From: Propioniciclava coleopterorum
Lineage (GTDB): Bacteria > Actinomycetota > Actinomycetes > Propionibacteriales > Propionibacteriaceae
Reading direction: 5' to 3'
DNA: 64,000 nt
Assembly (NCBI RefSeq): GCF_011393335.1
Contig: NZ_CP049865.1
Coordinates: 3,118,722-3,182,721 of the forward strand
The notes beneath the pieces were generated by a model. The model searched no databases and was not told the origin of the DNA. It worked only from the letters and a program-made list of their open reading frames with translations. The position numbers were made by a program, and so were the translations under genes. Position 1 is the stretch's first letter. The number at the start of each line of letters is the position of its first letter. Positions 1 through 8,000 of the stretch are shown in pieces.

Positions 1-414
1 CTGGCGCTCCCGGTGATCGCGCTCGGGCTGGTGCAGGCGGCCGTCCTGGTGCGCTACGTGCGGTCGTCGTTCCTGGACGTGCTGGGGGAGGACTACTACC
101 GCACCGCGCGGTCGATCGGCTGGACGCGCGGGGCGGCGCTGTGGCGCCACGGCGTCCGCAACGCCGCGCTGTCGCTGGTCACGGTCATCGGGCTGCAACT
201 CGCCTCGCTGATCGTCGGGGCGGTCGTCATCGAGCGCGTGTTCGTCCTGCCCGGCCTGGGGAGCCTGATGCTCGACGCGGTGGCGGGCTTCGACCTGATC
301 ATCGTGCGCGGCATCGTCATGGTGCTCGTGGCCACCGTCCTGGTGATCAACGGGCTGATCGACATGCTGTACGCGGTGATCGACCCCCGGCTGCGCGAGG
401 GGGACCGGGCATGA
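1..414 (+). CDS. Peptide/nickel-type ABC transporter permease, DppB-like (5' end missing)
   Basis: This is the last 137 residues of an inner-membrane permease; the frame is open from the first base, so the start lies outside the window. The EAA-type loop that contacts the ATPase is visible (DYYRTARSIGWTRGAALWRH), followed by two hydrophobic segments and the DPRLREG ending usual for DppB/OppB proteins. The stop overlaps the start of the next permease by 4 bp (ATGA). With the following three genes it forms the membrane and ATPase part of a dipeptide/oligopeptide/nickel importer. The solute-binding protein is presumably upstream. Substrate cannot be told from sequence. Confidence 0.9.
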   Translation: MALPVIALGLVQAAVLVRYVRSSFLDVLGEDYYRTARSIGWTRGAALWRHGVRNAALSLVTVIGLQLASLIVGAVVIERVFVLPGLGSLMLDAVAGFDLIIVRGIVMVLVATVLVINGLIDMLYAVIDPRLREGDRA

Positions 415-1223
415 AGCGCCTCGAACTGCGCGTCGGGCTCGCGCTCGTCGGCCTCGTCGTCGCGATGGCGCTGCTGTCGTACATCTGGACGCCCTTCAGC
501 CCCACGCTGGTCAACTCGACCACGCCGCTGCAGCCGCCGGGCTGGCCGCACATCCTCGGCAGCGACCACATGGGCATCGACACGTTCAGCCGGATCCTCG
601 TGGGCGCGCGGTCCGCCCTCTACGTGGGGGTGATCGCCGTCGGCGTCGCCGCGCTCGTCGGGGTGCCGGTGGGCCTGCTCGCGGCCTTCCTGCCCCGCTG
701 GGCCGCCGAGATCGTGCTCCGGATCACCGACATCGCCTACGCCTTCCCGGCCCTGCTGCTGGCCATCCTGCTCGCCGGCGTCTTCGGGGCGTCCACCGAG
801 ACGGCGATGCTCGCCATCGGCGTCGCCTCGGTCCCCGCGTTCATCCGGGTCGCCCGCGCCGGCGCGGTGAGCGTGCTGGCCTCGGACTACGTGCTGGCGG
901 CGAAGGCGTCCGGCACCACGGCGGTGCGCACCGCCGTGCGGCACGTGCTGCCCAACATCTCCCCGCTGATCGGCGTCCAGGTCTCGGTGAGCTTCGCGCT
1001 GGCCATCCTCGCCGAGGCTGCGCTGAGCTACCTGGGCCTCGGCACGCCCAGCACGGTGCCCTCGTGGGGGCGGATGCTCGGCGACGCCCAGACCTACCTG
1101 TTCGGACACCCGATCCAGGCCCTGTGGCCCGGGCTGGCGATCGCCGGCACTGTCCTGGGCTTCAACCTCGTCGGGGACGGGCTGCGCGACCTGCTGGACC
1201 CCAAGCTGCGGGAGGTGGCATGA
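411..1223 (+). CDS. Peptide/nickel-type ABC transporter permease, DppC-like
   Basis: A 270-residue second permease of the importer. There is one N-terminal membrane helix (about residues 8-28), then a periplasmic stretch and about five further helices typical of the DppC/OppC family. The EAA loop is YVLAAKASGTTAVRTAVRHV, and the C-terminus DLLDPKLREV is characteristic of the family. The ATG overlaps the upstream stop (ATGA) and its own stop overlaps the next ATG, so the four genes are translationally coupled. It should pair with the DppB-like protein to make the channel; substrate unknown. Confidence 0.93.
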   Translation: MKRLELRVGLALVGLVVAMALLSYIWTPFSPTLVNSTTPLQPPGWPHILGSDHMGIDTFSRILVGARSALYVGVIAVGVAALVGVPVGLLAAFLPRWAAEIVLRITDIAYAFPALLLAILLAGVFGASTETAMLAIGVASVPAFIRVARAGAVSVLASDYVLAAKASGTTAVRTAVRHVLPNISPLIGVQVSVSFALAILAEAALSYLGLGTPSTVPSWGRMLGDAQTYLFGHPIQALWPGLAIAGTVLGFNLVGDGLRDLLDPKLREVA

Positions 1224-2047
1224 GCCGCCTGAGCGTGCGCGACCTCACGATCGCCTTCGGACGCCGCCCGCCGGTCGTCACCGGGGTGGAGTTCGATCTG
1301 GAGCCGGGCGGTCGCCTGGGCCTGGTCGGTGAGTCCGGCTCGGGCAAGACCGTGACCGCGCTCGCGATCATGGGGCTGCTGCCCGAGAACGCCCGCGTCA
1401 CCGGCTCGATCAGGCTCGGCGACACCGAAATCGTCGGCCTGGGCGATCGCGCCATGGCGAAGCTGCGCGGCGACCGGCTCGGGATGATCTTCCAGGAACC
1501 CATGACGGCGCTCGACCCGACGATGACCGCCGGCCGCCAGGTCGCCGAGGCCTTCCGGCTGCACCGCGACCGGGACGCCGGACGCGCGCGCCAGGCCGTG
1601 TGGGACATGCTCGCCGCCGTCGGCTTCGACGACCCGCAGCGCATCGCCGACAGCTATCCCCACCAGCTCTCGGGTGGCCAGCGGCAGCGCGTCGTGACGG
1701 CGATGGCCCTCATCAACCGCCCCGCCGTCGTGCTGTGCGACGAGCCGACCACGGCCCTGGACGTCACCGTGCAGGAACGCGTCCTGCAGGTCCTCGACGG
1801 GGTGCTGGACGCCGCGGGCGCCTCCTGCCTGTTCATCAGCCACGACCTGGCGGTCGTGTCGCAGCTCTGCTCGGAGGTGGCCGTGATGCTCGAGGGCCGG
1901 ATCGTGGAGCGCGGGCCCGCCGAGCAGGTGTTCGCCCGCCCCACGCACCCCTACACCGCCGGCCTGGTGGGCGCCGGCCGGCTCGACCTCCTCGAGCCCG
2001 GGACGCCGCTGCCCACCGTGACCGACGCCGCCCGGAGCGCCCGATGA
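1220..2047 (+). CDS. Peptide ABC transporter ATP-binding protein, DppD-like
   Basis: First of two nucleotide-binding subunits, 275 residues. Walker A GESGSGKT, Q-loop FQEPMTALDP, signature LSGGQRQR, Walker B VVLCDEPTTALD and H-loop SHDLAVV are all present. The C-terminal THPYT motif is typical of oligopeptide transporter ATPases. It is somewhat shorter than many DppD proteins (about 320 residues), and the C-terminal tail has no iron-sulfur cysteines. ATG overlaps the upstream stop and its stop overlaps the next start, both by 4 bp. Confidence 0.93.
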   Translation: MSRLSVRDLTIAFGRRPPVVTGVEFDLEPGGRLGLVGESGSGKTVTALAIMGLLPENARVTGSIRLGDTEIVGLGDRAMAKLRGDRLGMIFQEPMTALDPTMTAGRQVAEAFRLHRDRDAGRARQAVWDMLAAVGFDDPQRIADSYPHQLSGGQRQRVVTAMALINRPAVVLCDEPTTALDVTVQERVLQVLDGVLDAAGASCLFISHDLAVVSQLCSEVAVMLEGRIVERGPAEQVFARPTHPYTAGLVGAGRLDLLEPGTPLPTVTDAARSAR

Positions 2048-2825
2048 GCCTCTTCGAGGTCCGGGAGCTGACCCGGGTCTACGGCAGCGGACGCAACCGG
2101 GTGGTCGCCCTGGACGGGGTCAGCCTCGACGTGGCGGCGGGGCAGCGGCTCGGCATCGTGGGGGAGTCGGGGTCGGGCAAGTCGACGCTGGTCCGTCTGA
2201 TGGCGGCCCTCGACAGGCCGACCTCGGGCGAGGTGCGCTTCGCAGGGCGCCCCGTCACCGGCGTGCCCGAGCGGGGCTGGGATTCCTGCGATCGCGGGTC
2301 CAGATGGTGTTCCAGGACCCCCGCGCGTCGCTGGACCCACGGATGCGGGTCCGCGACATCGTCGCCGAGCCCCTCGTCAGCCCCATCGTGCGGGCCGAAC
2401 TGGGCGAGGTCGACCGCACCCGCCGCGTCCTGCAGGTGCTGGCGGAGGTGGGCCTGCCGCCGGAGGCCGGCGAGCGGTACCCGCACGAGTTCTCCGGAGG
2501 GCAGCGGCAGCGGATCGCGATCGCCCGGGCGCTCGCCCCCGCCCCGGACGTGCTCATCGCCGACGAGGCCGTCTCCGCGCTCGACGTGTCGGTCCGGGCG
2601 CAGGTGCTCAACCTGCTGATGCGGCTCGTGGACGACCTCGGCCTCACCCTCATCTTCGTCAGCCACGACCTGGGTGTGGTGCGGCACGTGTGCGGCGACG
2701 CGATCGTCATGAACGCCGGCCGCATCGTCGAGGCGGGCCCGACGCGGCGGATGTTCGAGCACCCCCAGGACGCCTACACCGCCCGACTGGTGGCCGCGAT
2801 CCCCAGGTTCAGGGCGCGCCCCTAG
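2044..2825 (+). CDS. Peptide ABC transporter ATP-binding protein, DppF-like, frame broken
   Basis: Second ATPase subunit of the importer, about 260 residues if the frame is repaired. The first part (from ATG 2044) carries Walker A GESGSGKS. The rest, in another frame from about 2285, carries FQDPRASLDP, FSGGQRQR, VLIADEAVSALD and SHDLGVV. The break is at about 2275-2285, where PERG should run into GFLRSRVQMVFQ; one missing base, probably C before TGGGATTC, restores it. Because other genes here show the same single-base loss, a sequence error is more likely than a true pseudogene. Confidence 0.85.
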
Positions 2826-2836
2826 AATCCTCCGGG
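2823..2836 (+). promoter_or_regulatory. Leaderless -10 box for serA
   Basis: TAGAAT at 2823-2828 is followed by 7 bases and then the serA GTG at 2836. No Shine-Dalgarno sequence is visible, so transcription probably starts at or near the start codon. It lies just after the dppF stop, separating serA from the transporter operon. Confidence 0.55.
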
Positions 2837-4026
2837 TGAAGGCGCTTCTGCTCGAGAACATCCATACCAACGGCGTCCGGCTCCTGACGGAGCGCGGGTT
2901 CGACGTCGTGACCATGCCCGGTGCCCTGGGGGAGGACGACCTCATCGAGGCGTTGCAGGGCGTCGACGTCCTGGGCATCCGTTCCAACACCCACCTGACG
3001 CCGCGCGTCCTGGCCGAGGCAGACTCGCTCAAGGCCGTGGGCGCCTTCTGCATCGGCACCAACCAGATCGCCCTGGACGAGGCCACGCGGCGCGGCATCG
3101 CCGTCTTCAACGCGCCCTACAGCAACACCCGCTCGGTGGTGGAGTTGGCCATCGGGGAGATCATCGCGATGGCGCGGCACCTCACCGACCACAACGCCAA
3201 GATGCACGCCGGGGAGTGGGTCAAGTCCGCCAAGGGCAGCCACGAGATCCGCGGCCGGTCGCTCGGCCTAGTCGGCTACGGCAACATCGGCAGCCAGTTG
3301 TCGGTGGTGGCCGAATCGCTGGGCATGCAGGTGTACTTCTACGACATCGTGGACAAGCTCGCCCTGGGCAACGCCCGCCGCAGCGGCAGCCTCGAGGAGT
3401 TGCTGGCCGAGGCGGAGACCATCTCGCTGCACGTCGACGGCCGCCCCGCCAACCGCGGCTTCTTCGGCGCCGAGCAGTTCGCGCAGATGCGGCCCCGCTC
3501 GCTGTTCCTCAACCTGTCGCGCGGCTTCGTCGTCGACACCGCCGCCCTGAAGGACGCCCTGGATTCCGGGCACGTGGCCGGCGCGGCCGTGGACGTGTTC
3601 GAGACCGAGCCGAAGAAGAACGGCCAGGAGTTCACCAACCCGCTGCGCGGCACGCCGAACGTCATCCTGACCCCGCACGTGGCCGGCTCGACCGAGGAGG
3701 CCCAGCAGAACATCGGCTCTTTCGTGGCCGGCAAGCTCGCCGACTACGTGGAGTCCGGCTCGACGGTGCTGTCGGTCAACCTGCCGCCGGTGCAGGCGCA
3801 CCGCGGCGACGGCCGCCGGATCACGCACCTGCACCAGAACGTGCCGGGCGTCCTCGCCTCGATCAACACGCTGCTGGCCGGCTACGGCACGAACATCGTG
3901 GGCCAGACCCTGGCCACCAAGGGCCAGGTCGGCTACGTGGTGCTCGACATCGCCGGCGAGCTGGACCCGGCCGCGATCGACGCGCTGCGCTCGATGCCCG
4001 AGACCATCCGCGTCGAGGTGCACTGA
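2836..4026 (+). CDS. serA: D-3-phosphoglycerate dehydrogenase
   Basis: First enzyme of phosphorylated serine synthesis: oxidises 3-phosphoglycerate to 3-phosphohydroxypyruvate with NAD, in the cytosol. 396 residues, the shorter (E. coli-like) type with one C-terminal ACT domain (about residues 325-396) for feedback control. The NAD-binding loop GYGNIG and the catalytic Arg (NLSRG), Glu (DVFETEP) and His (LTPHVAGS) are all visible. The GTG start fits the leaderless -10 box upstream. It is convergent with hisN across a stretch containing two strong hairpins. Confidence 0.96.
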   Translation: MKALLLENIHTNGVRLLTERGFDVVTMPGALGEDDLIEALQGVDVLGIRSNTHLTPRVLAEADSLKAVGAFCIGTNQIALDEATRRGIAVFNAPYSNTRSVVELAIGEIIAMARHLTDHNAKMHAGEWVKSAKGSHEIRGRSLGLVGYGNIGSQLSVVAESLGMQVYFYDIVDKLALGNARRSGSLEELLAEAETISLHVDGRPANRGFFGAEQFAQMRPRSLFLNLSRGFVVDTAALKDALDSGHVAGAAVDVFETEPKKNGQEFTNPLRGTPNVILTPHVAGSTEEAQQNIGSFVAGKLADYVESGSTVLSVNLPPVQAHRGDGRRITHLHQNVPGVLASINTLLAGYGTNIVGQTLATKGQVGYVVLDIAGELDPAAIDALRSMPETIRVEVH

Positions 4027-4045
4027 CCCCGCTCAGACATGGCTC

Positions 4046-4073
4046 GCGCCCGGCCCCTCCAGGGACCGGGCGC
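4046..4073. terminator. Hairpin between serA and hisN
   Basis: An 8-bp perfect stem, GCGCCCGG (4046-4053) with CCGGGCGC (4066-4073), just after the serA stop. No T tract follows, as is common for actinobacterial terminators. It could act for either convergent gene. Confidence 0.5.
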
Positions 4074-4092
4074 GGCGTCGTTGCGGGCGCTG

Positions 4093-4127
4093 CCGTCCGG
4101 GGATGCCCGTCGTCGGGTCCCGGACGG
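4093..4127. terminator. Second hairpin between serA and hisN
   Basis: A 9-bp perfect stem, CCGTCCGGG (4093-4101) with CCCGGACGG (4119-4127), 14 bp beyond the hisN stop. The pair of hairpins between convergent genes suggests bidirectional termination. Confidence 0.5.
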
Positions 4128-4140
4128 GTCGGCGGGACGC

Positions 4141-4962
4141 TCAGTCGTCCAGGTCGAGGCGCTCGGTGGGCTCCATGGGGGCCAGCCGGGCGACGACGTC
4201 GTCGTGCAGCAGGCCGTTGGTGGCCAGGGCGCCGGGACCGACCGGCCCGCGCACCCCGTCGAGGTTGCTGAACTCGCCGCCGGCCTCCCGGACGATGACG
4301 TCGAGGGCCGCCATGTCGTGCAGCGCCAGGTCGGGCTCGGAGGCGATGTCCACCGCGCCCTCCGCCAGCAGCATGTAGCTCCAGAAGTCGCCGTAGGCGC
4401 GCGTGCGCCAGGCGTCGCGCAGCAGGTCGACGAACTCCTGGCCGCGTCCCGACGACACCCAGCCGCCGATCGAGCTGTAGGACAGCGACGCGTTCTCCAC
4501 CGCGGAGACGCTGCTGACCTGCATCCGGCTGGCGTTCAGCAGGGTCTTGCCCGTGAACGCGCCGTTGCCCTTGGACGCCCACCAGCGGCGCTGCAGCGCC
4601 GGCGCGGACACCAGCCCGACCACCACCTCGTCGCCGTCCATGAGGGCGATCAGCGTCGCCCACACCGGGACGCCGCGGACGAAGTTGCGCGTCCCGTCGA
4701 TCGGGTCGATGACCCAGCGCCGGGGACCGTACCCGGTGTCCGCGCGCTCCTCGCCGTGCACCGCGTCGCGGGCGCGCGCCCGCTTGAGGGTGGCGCGGAT
4801 GGCGTCCTCGACCGCCAGGTCGGCGTCGGTCACCTCGGTCAGGTCCGGCTTGGCGCTGACCTGGAGGTCCTGGGACTTGAAGCGGGCGAGCGTGAGCGCG
4901 TCCGCGGTGTCGGCCAGGACGTGGGCGAGCCGGACGTCGTCGACGTAGCTGGGATCGGGCAT
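4141..4962 (-). CDS. hisN: Histidinol-phosphatase, inositol monophosphatase family
   Basis: 273-residue member of the inositol monophosphatase fold, best matching the actinobacterial HisN type that dephosphorylates histidinol phosphate in histidine synthesis. Metal-binding motifs are visible: GEE (HGEERAD), DPIDGT (VIDPIDGTRNF) and a late HDMAALDVIVREAGG (WDxAA-like, with His in place of Trp). An IMPase with broader substrate range is the alternative. ATG 4962 lies 6 bases after a TAGGGT box on the minus strand (4974-4969), so the gene is probably leaderless. hisF is also in this window, far away at 58810. Confidence 0.85.
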   Translation of the reverse strand: MPDPSYVDDVRLAHVLADTADALTLARFKSQDLQVSAKPDLTEVTDADLAVEDAIRATLKRARARDAVHGEERADTGYGPRRWVIDPIDGTRNFVRGVPVWATLIALMDGDEVVVGLVSAPALQRRWWASKGNGAFTGKTLLNASRMQVSSVSAVENASLSYSSIGGWVSSGRGQEFVDLLRDAWRTRAYGDFWSYMLLAEGAVDIASEPDLALHDMAALDVIVREAGGEFSNLDGVRGPVGPGALATNGLLHDDVVARLAPMEPTERLDLDD

Positions 4963-4968
4963 GGCTTC

Positions 4969-4974
4969 ACCCTA
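4969..4974 (-). promoter_or_regulatory. Leaderless -10 box for hisN
   Basis: TAGGGT read on the minus strand, 6 bases before the hisN ATG, in the 26-base gap after rsgA. It suggests hisN has its own promoter rather than depending on the rsgA operon. Confidence 0.5.
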
Positions 4975-4988
4975 GGGCAGCCGGTGCG

Positions 4989-5992
4989 CTACTCCCATGA
5001 GGCGGGGCTGGTCCACACCTTCTCCATCCGGCGGAACGACTCCAGCCGCTCGGGGCGCAGCTCGCCGCGCTCGACGGCCTCGTCCAGGGCGCACTCCGGA
5101 GCCGTGGAATCGTGTCGGCAGCCCGCGGGCAGTCCTGCGTGATCGCGGCCAGATCGTCGAAGGCGGCGAGGATCGACTCGGTGGTCACGTGCGAGAGCCC
5201 GAAGCTCCGGACGCCGGGGGTGTCGATCACCCAGCCGCCGGGGGCGGGCAGCTCCAGCGCGATCGCCGAGGTGGAGGTGTGGCGCCCGCGTCCGGTCACC
5301 TCGTTGACGTGTCCGGTGGCCCGGTCGGCGTCGGGGATGAGCGCGTTGACCAGCGTGGACTTGCCGACGCCGGAGTGCCCGACGAAGACGGTGCGGTGCC
5401 CCGCGAGCAGTTCGCGCAGCCGGTCCAGGTCGGCGCCCGGCTGCACGACCACGGCCGTGACGTCGAGGCCGGCGTAGGCGGCGAGCAGGGCGTCGGGGGA
5501 GGCCAGGTCGGCCTTGGTCAGCACCAGCAGGGGCGCCAGGCCCGCGTCGAAACCGGCCACGAGGATGCGGTCGATCATCCCCATTCGCGGCGGCGGGTCC
5601 GCCAGCGCGGTGACGATGGCGAGCTGGTCGGCGTTCGCGACGATCGGCCGCTCGTGGGCGTCGTCGTCGTCGGCGGTGCGGCGCAGCACCGTCTCGCGCG
5701 GCAGCGCCTCCACGATGCGCGCCAGCGTCCCCGGGTCGCCCGAGGTGTCCCCGACGATCCGGACGCGCTCGCCCACGATCACGCCCTTGCGCCCGAGCTG
5801 GCGCGCCTTGGCCGCCAGCACCACGGTGCCCTCGTCCTCGAGCTGCACCGTGTAGCGGCCGCGGTCGACGGTGATGACCAGGCCCGTCGCGGCCTTGGAG
5901 TAGTCCGGGCGGTCCTTGGTGCGCGGCCGCGTCCGCTTGGGCGGGCGGCCGTACCCCTCGTGCTCGTCGTGCGTGATGCCGCGGCGGCTCAT
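4989..5992 (-). CDS. rsgA: Ribosome small-subunit GTPase RsgA, frame broken near its end
   Basis: Circularly permuted GTPase that helps 30S ribosome maturation; about 334 residues after repair. An N-terminal OB fold is followed by TKAD, GHSGVGKS (G1) and DTPG (G3). The normal frame runs off after QDCPR. One missing base in the C/G run near 5121-5124 restores GCRHDSTAPECAL, the Cys-Cys-His-Cys zinc site of the family, and a natural end at 4989 (TAG). ATG 5992 overlaps the aroA stop by 4 bp. The order with aroA and sigR is conserved in actinobacteria. Confidence 0.88.
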
Positions 5993-7248
5993 GCGCCGAC
6001 CAGCCCCGACCACAGCCCGGGGAAGTCGGCCATCGTCTTGGTGCTCGCCCCGACGTCGTCCAGCTCCACGCCGGGGACCGCGAGCCCCAGCACCGCGCCG
6101 GCGTGCGCCATCCGGTGGTCGGCGTGGGTGCGCCACGTGCCGCCGGTCAGCGCGCCGGGGGCGACGATCAGGCCGTCCTCGGTCTGCCGCACCTCGGCCC
6201 CGCGGGCGCCGAGTTCGGCCTCGAGCGCGGCGAGGCGGTCGGTTTCGTGCCCGCGGATGTGGCCGACCCCGCGGATCCGCCCGCCGTCGCGGGACAGCGC
6301 GAGGAGGGCGGCCGCGATGCAGGTGAGCTCGCTGGCCTCGGACAGGTCCAGGTCGGCACCGCTCACGGCGCCCGTCCCGGTGACGGTGACCGATCCCGGC
6401 GTGCGCGTCACGACGCCGCCCAGCGCCTCGAGCGTCGCGAGGATCGCCCCGGACGCCTGCACGGTGTGGGAGGGCCAGGGCACCGTCACGGACCCGCCCG
6501 CGGCAGGCGCGGCCGCCAGGAAGACGGCGGCGTTGACGAGGTCGGGCTCGATGACGTCGTCGCGGGCGGCGATCGTCCCCGGGGCGACGTGCCACGTGTC
6601 GGGCCCCGTCTCGGCGGCGTCCACGCCGCGGTCGGCGAGCATGGCCAGGGTGAGCCGGATGTGGGGCCGCGACGGCACGGGCGGGCCGACGTGGCGCAGG
6701 TCGAGGCCGCGCTCGAACCGGGCGCCGGCGAGCAGCAACCCCGAGACGAACTGGCTCGACCCCGAGGCGTCGATGGTCACGTCGCCGCCGGGCACCGCGC
6801 CGGTGCCGTGCACCGTGAACGGGATCGCGCCCCCGTGGTCGATCGTGGCACCCGCCTGCACCAGGCCGTCCAGCAGCGGCCCGACGGGGCGCACCTCGGC
6901 CTCCGGGTCGCCGGTGAACGTCGTGGTGCCGTCCGCCAGCGCGGCCAGGGCAGGGACGAACCGCATGATGGTGCCCGCCTGGCCGACCTCGACGGCGCCC
7001 GGGGTGAAGGCCGCGGGCGGGCTGACGAGGACGGTGCCGTCGGGGTCGTCGCGGAATCCGACGCCGAGGGCCTCCAGCGCGGCCCGCATCAGCCGCGTGT
7101 CGCGCGCGTCCAGCACGCCGGTCAGCCGCGACGGGCCGTCCGCCAGCGCGGCGAGGACGTACGCGCGGGCGGTCGCGGACTTCGATCCGGGGACCACCAC
7201 CGTCCCCGACACCGGCGACATCGCGGTCGGGGCGGTCCACCGTGTCAC
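5989..7248 (-). CDS. aroA: 3-phosphoshikimate 1-carboxyvinyltransferase (EPSP synthase)
   Basis: Sixth shikimate-pathway enzyme, joining shikimate-3-phosphate and phosphoenolpyruvate; 419 residues. Family hallmarks are PGSKSATARAYVLAALADG near the N-terminus (substrate-binding Lys), IDASGSSQFVSGLLLA, IRGHETDRLAALEAEL and DHRMAHAGAVLGL near the end. The GTG at 7248 is chosen because it overlaps the upstream stop by 4 bp (GTGA) and places the motif at the usual distance. Translationally coupled to rsgA downstream. Confidence 0.94.
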   Translation of the reverse strand: MTRWTAPTAMSPVSGTVVVPGSKSATARAYVLAALADGPSRLTGVLDARDTRLMRAALEALGVGFRDDPDGTVLVSPPAAFTPGAVEVGQAGTIMRFVPALAALADGTTTFTGDPEAEVRPVGPLLDGLVQAGATIDHGGAIPFTVHGTGAVPGGDVTIDASGSSQFVSGLLLAGARFERGLDLRHVGPPVPSRPHIRLTLAMLADRGVDAAETGPDTWHVAPGTIAARDDVIEPDLVNAAVFLAAAPAAGGSVTVPWPSHTVQASGAILATLEALGGVVTRTPGSVTVTGTGAVSGADLDLSEASELTCIAAALLALSRDGGRIRGVGHIRGHETDRLAALEAELGARGAEVRQTEDGLIVAPGALTGGTWRTHADHRMAHAGAVLGLAVPGVELDDVGASTKTMADFPGLWSGLVGA

Positions 7249-7823
7249 GACAGCGCGCCCTCGATGCTCTTCTTGACGTGCTTGGCCTGCCGCTTGGCGT
7301 CGCCGGCGAGGTGCTTGGCGTCCCGCTTGGCCAGCTTGGCCGCGCGCTCGGTCTCGGCGCTCAGGCGGCGCCGAGTGTCCGCGGCCCGCCACGCCAGGCT
7401 GGGGCGACCGGCGGTGTCCTGGGTCACGATGAGGGCGGCGCCCAGCAGGGCCAGGTCGCGCAGGCGGGCCACCTTGTGCTCGGCGCGCTCCACCTCGCTG
7501 GCGCCCTCGGGGAGCTGCCCCAGCACCTGCGTCAGCATGGACGCGGCCGCCAGCGCACCGCCCGCGCGCCGGCCGATGCCGGTGACGATGCCCAGGCCGC
7601 CCAGCAGCGACAGGGCGCCGTTGATGCGGACCAGCGTCTCCGGGTTCTCGGGCACGTACGAGGCGGCGTCGGGGCCGACTGCCTTGCGGGCCAGCGGGAC
7701 GATCCGATCCGCGACCGGCTCGACCTGAGCGACGTAGCGCTCGGGCTCCTTGATCGACTTGACCCCGTTGACAATGTAGAAGCCGCCCAGCAGCAGGCGA
7801 CCGACTCCGCGCAATAGGTTCAT
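7245..7823 (-). CDS. DoxX-family membrane protein
   Basis: 192-residue protein with about four hydrophobic helices in the first 150 residues (LLGGFYIVNGVKSI, INGALSLLGGLGIVTGIG and others), as in the DoxX/quinol-oxidase-like family. It then has a Lys/Arg/Ala-rich soluble tail (about residues 155-192, AKLAKRDAKHLAGDAKRQAK) that is unusual and may form a charged helix. First gene of the minus-strand doxX-aroA-rsgA run, divergent from sigR. Physiological role unknown; in mycobacteria a DoxX protein works in oxidative-stress complexes, which would fit the SigR neighbourhood (inference). Confidence 0.8.
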   Translation of the reverse strand: MNLLRGVGRLLLGGFYIVNGVKSIKEPERYVAQVEPVADRIVPLARKAVGPDAASYVPENPETLVRINGALSLLGGLGIVTGIGRRAGGALAAASMLTQVLGQLPEGASEVERAEHKVARLRDLALLGAALIVTQDTAGRPSLAWRAADTRRRLSAETERAAKLAKRDAKHLAGDAKRQAKHVKKSIEGALS

Positions 7824-7859
7824 GGCGACATTCCTACCACGGGCGCACGCGGGGCGGGA

Positions 7860-7875
7860 ACAGACCACGGTCTGT
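7860..7875. promoter_or_regulatory. 16-bp perfect inverted repeat in the doxX/sigR divergent region
   Basis: ACAGACCACGGTCTGT, 7-bp arms around a 2-bp centre, lies 36 bases upstream of the doxX ATG and 12 bases before the SigR-type -35 box. Size and symmetry suit an operator for a dimeric regulator. Which regulator is unknown. Confidence 0.5.
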
Positions 7876-7887
7876 GACGCCGATGTC

Positions 7888-7914
7888 GGGAATACCCGCC
7901 CCGGCGTCCTGGTT
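7888..7914 (+). promoter_or_regulatory. SigR-type promoter upstream of sigR
   Basis: GGGAAT (7888-7893), exactly 18 bases, then GTT (7912-7914). This matches the SigR/SigH consensus GGGAAT-N18-GTT known in Streptomyces and mycobacteria, where the sigma factor activates its own gene under thiol stress. Its place, 86 bases before the sigR ATG, is as expected for autoregulation. Confidence 0.85.
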
Positions 7915-8000
7915 GAAAGGGCGTGGCAAGCACCGTACTGACCCCGGACTCCGAGCGCGGAACGCGCGTCGGGGAGGGTTCGCCGGTACTCTCGTACGTG

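Noticed and set aside
2044-2825. dppF as a genuine pseudogene
   Set aside because: Both halves keep all ATPase motifs, and one missing base explains the break; the window-wide error pattern makes decay unlikely.
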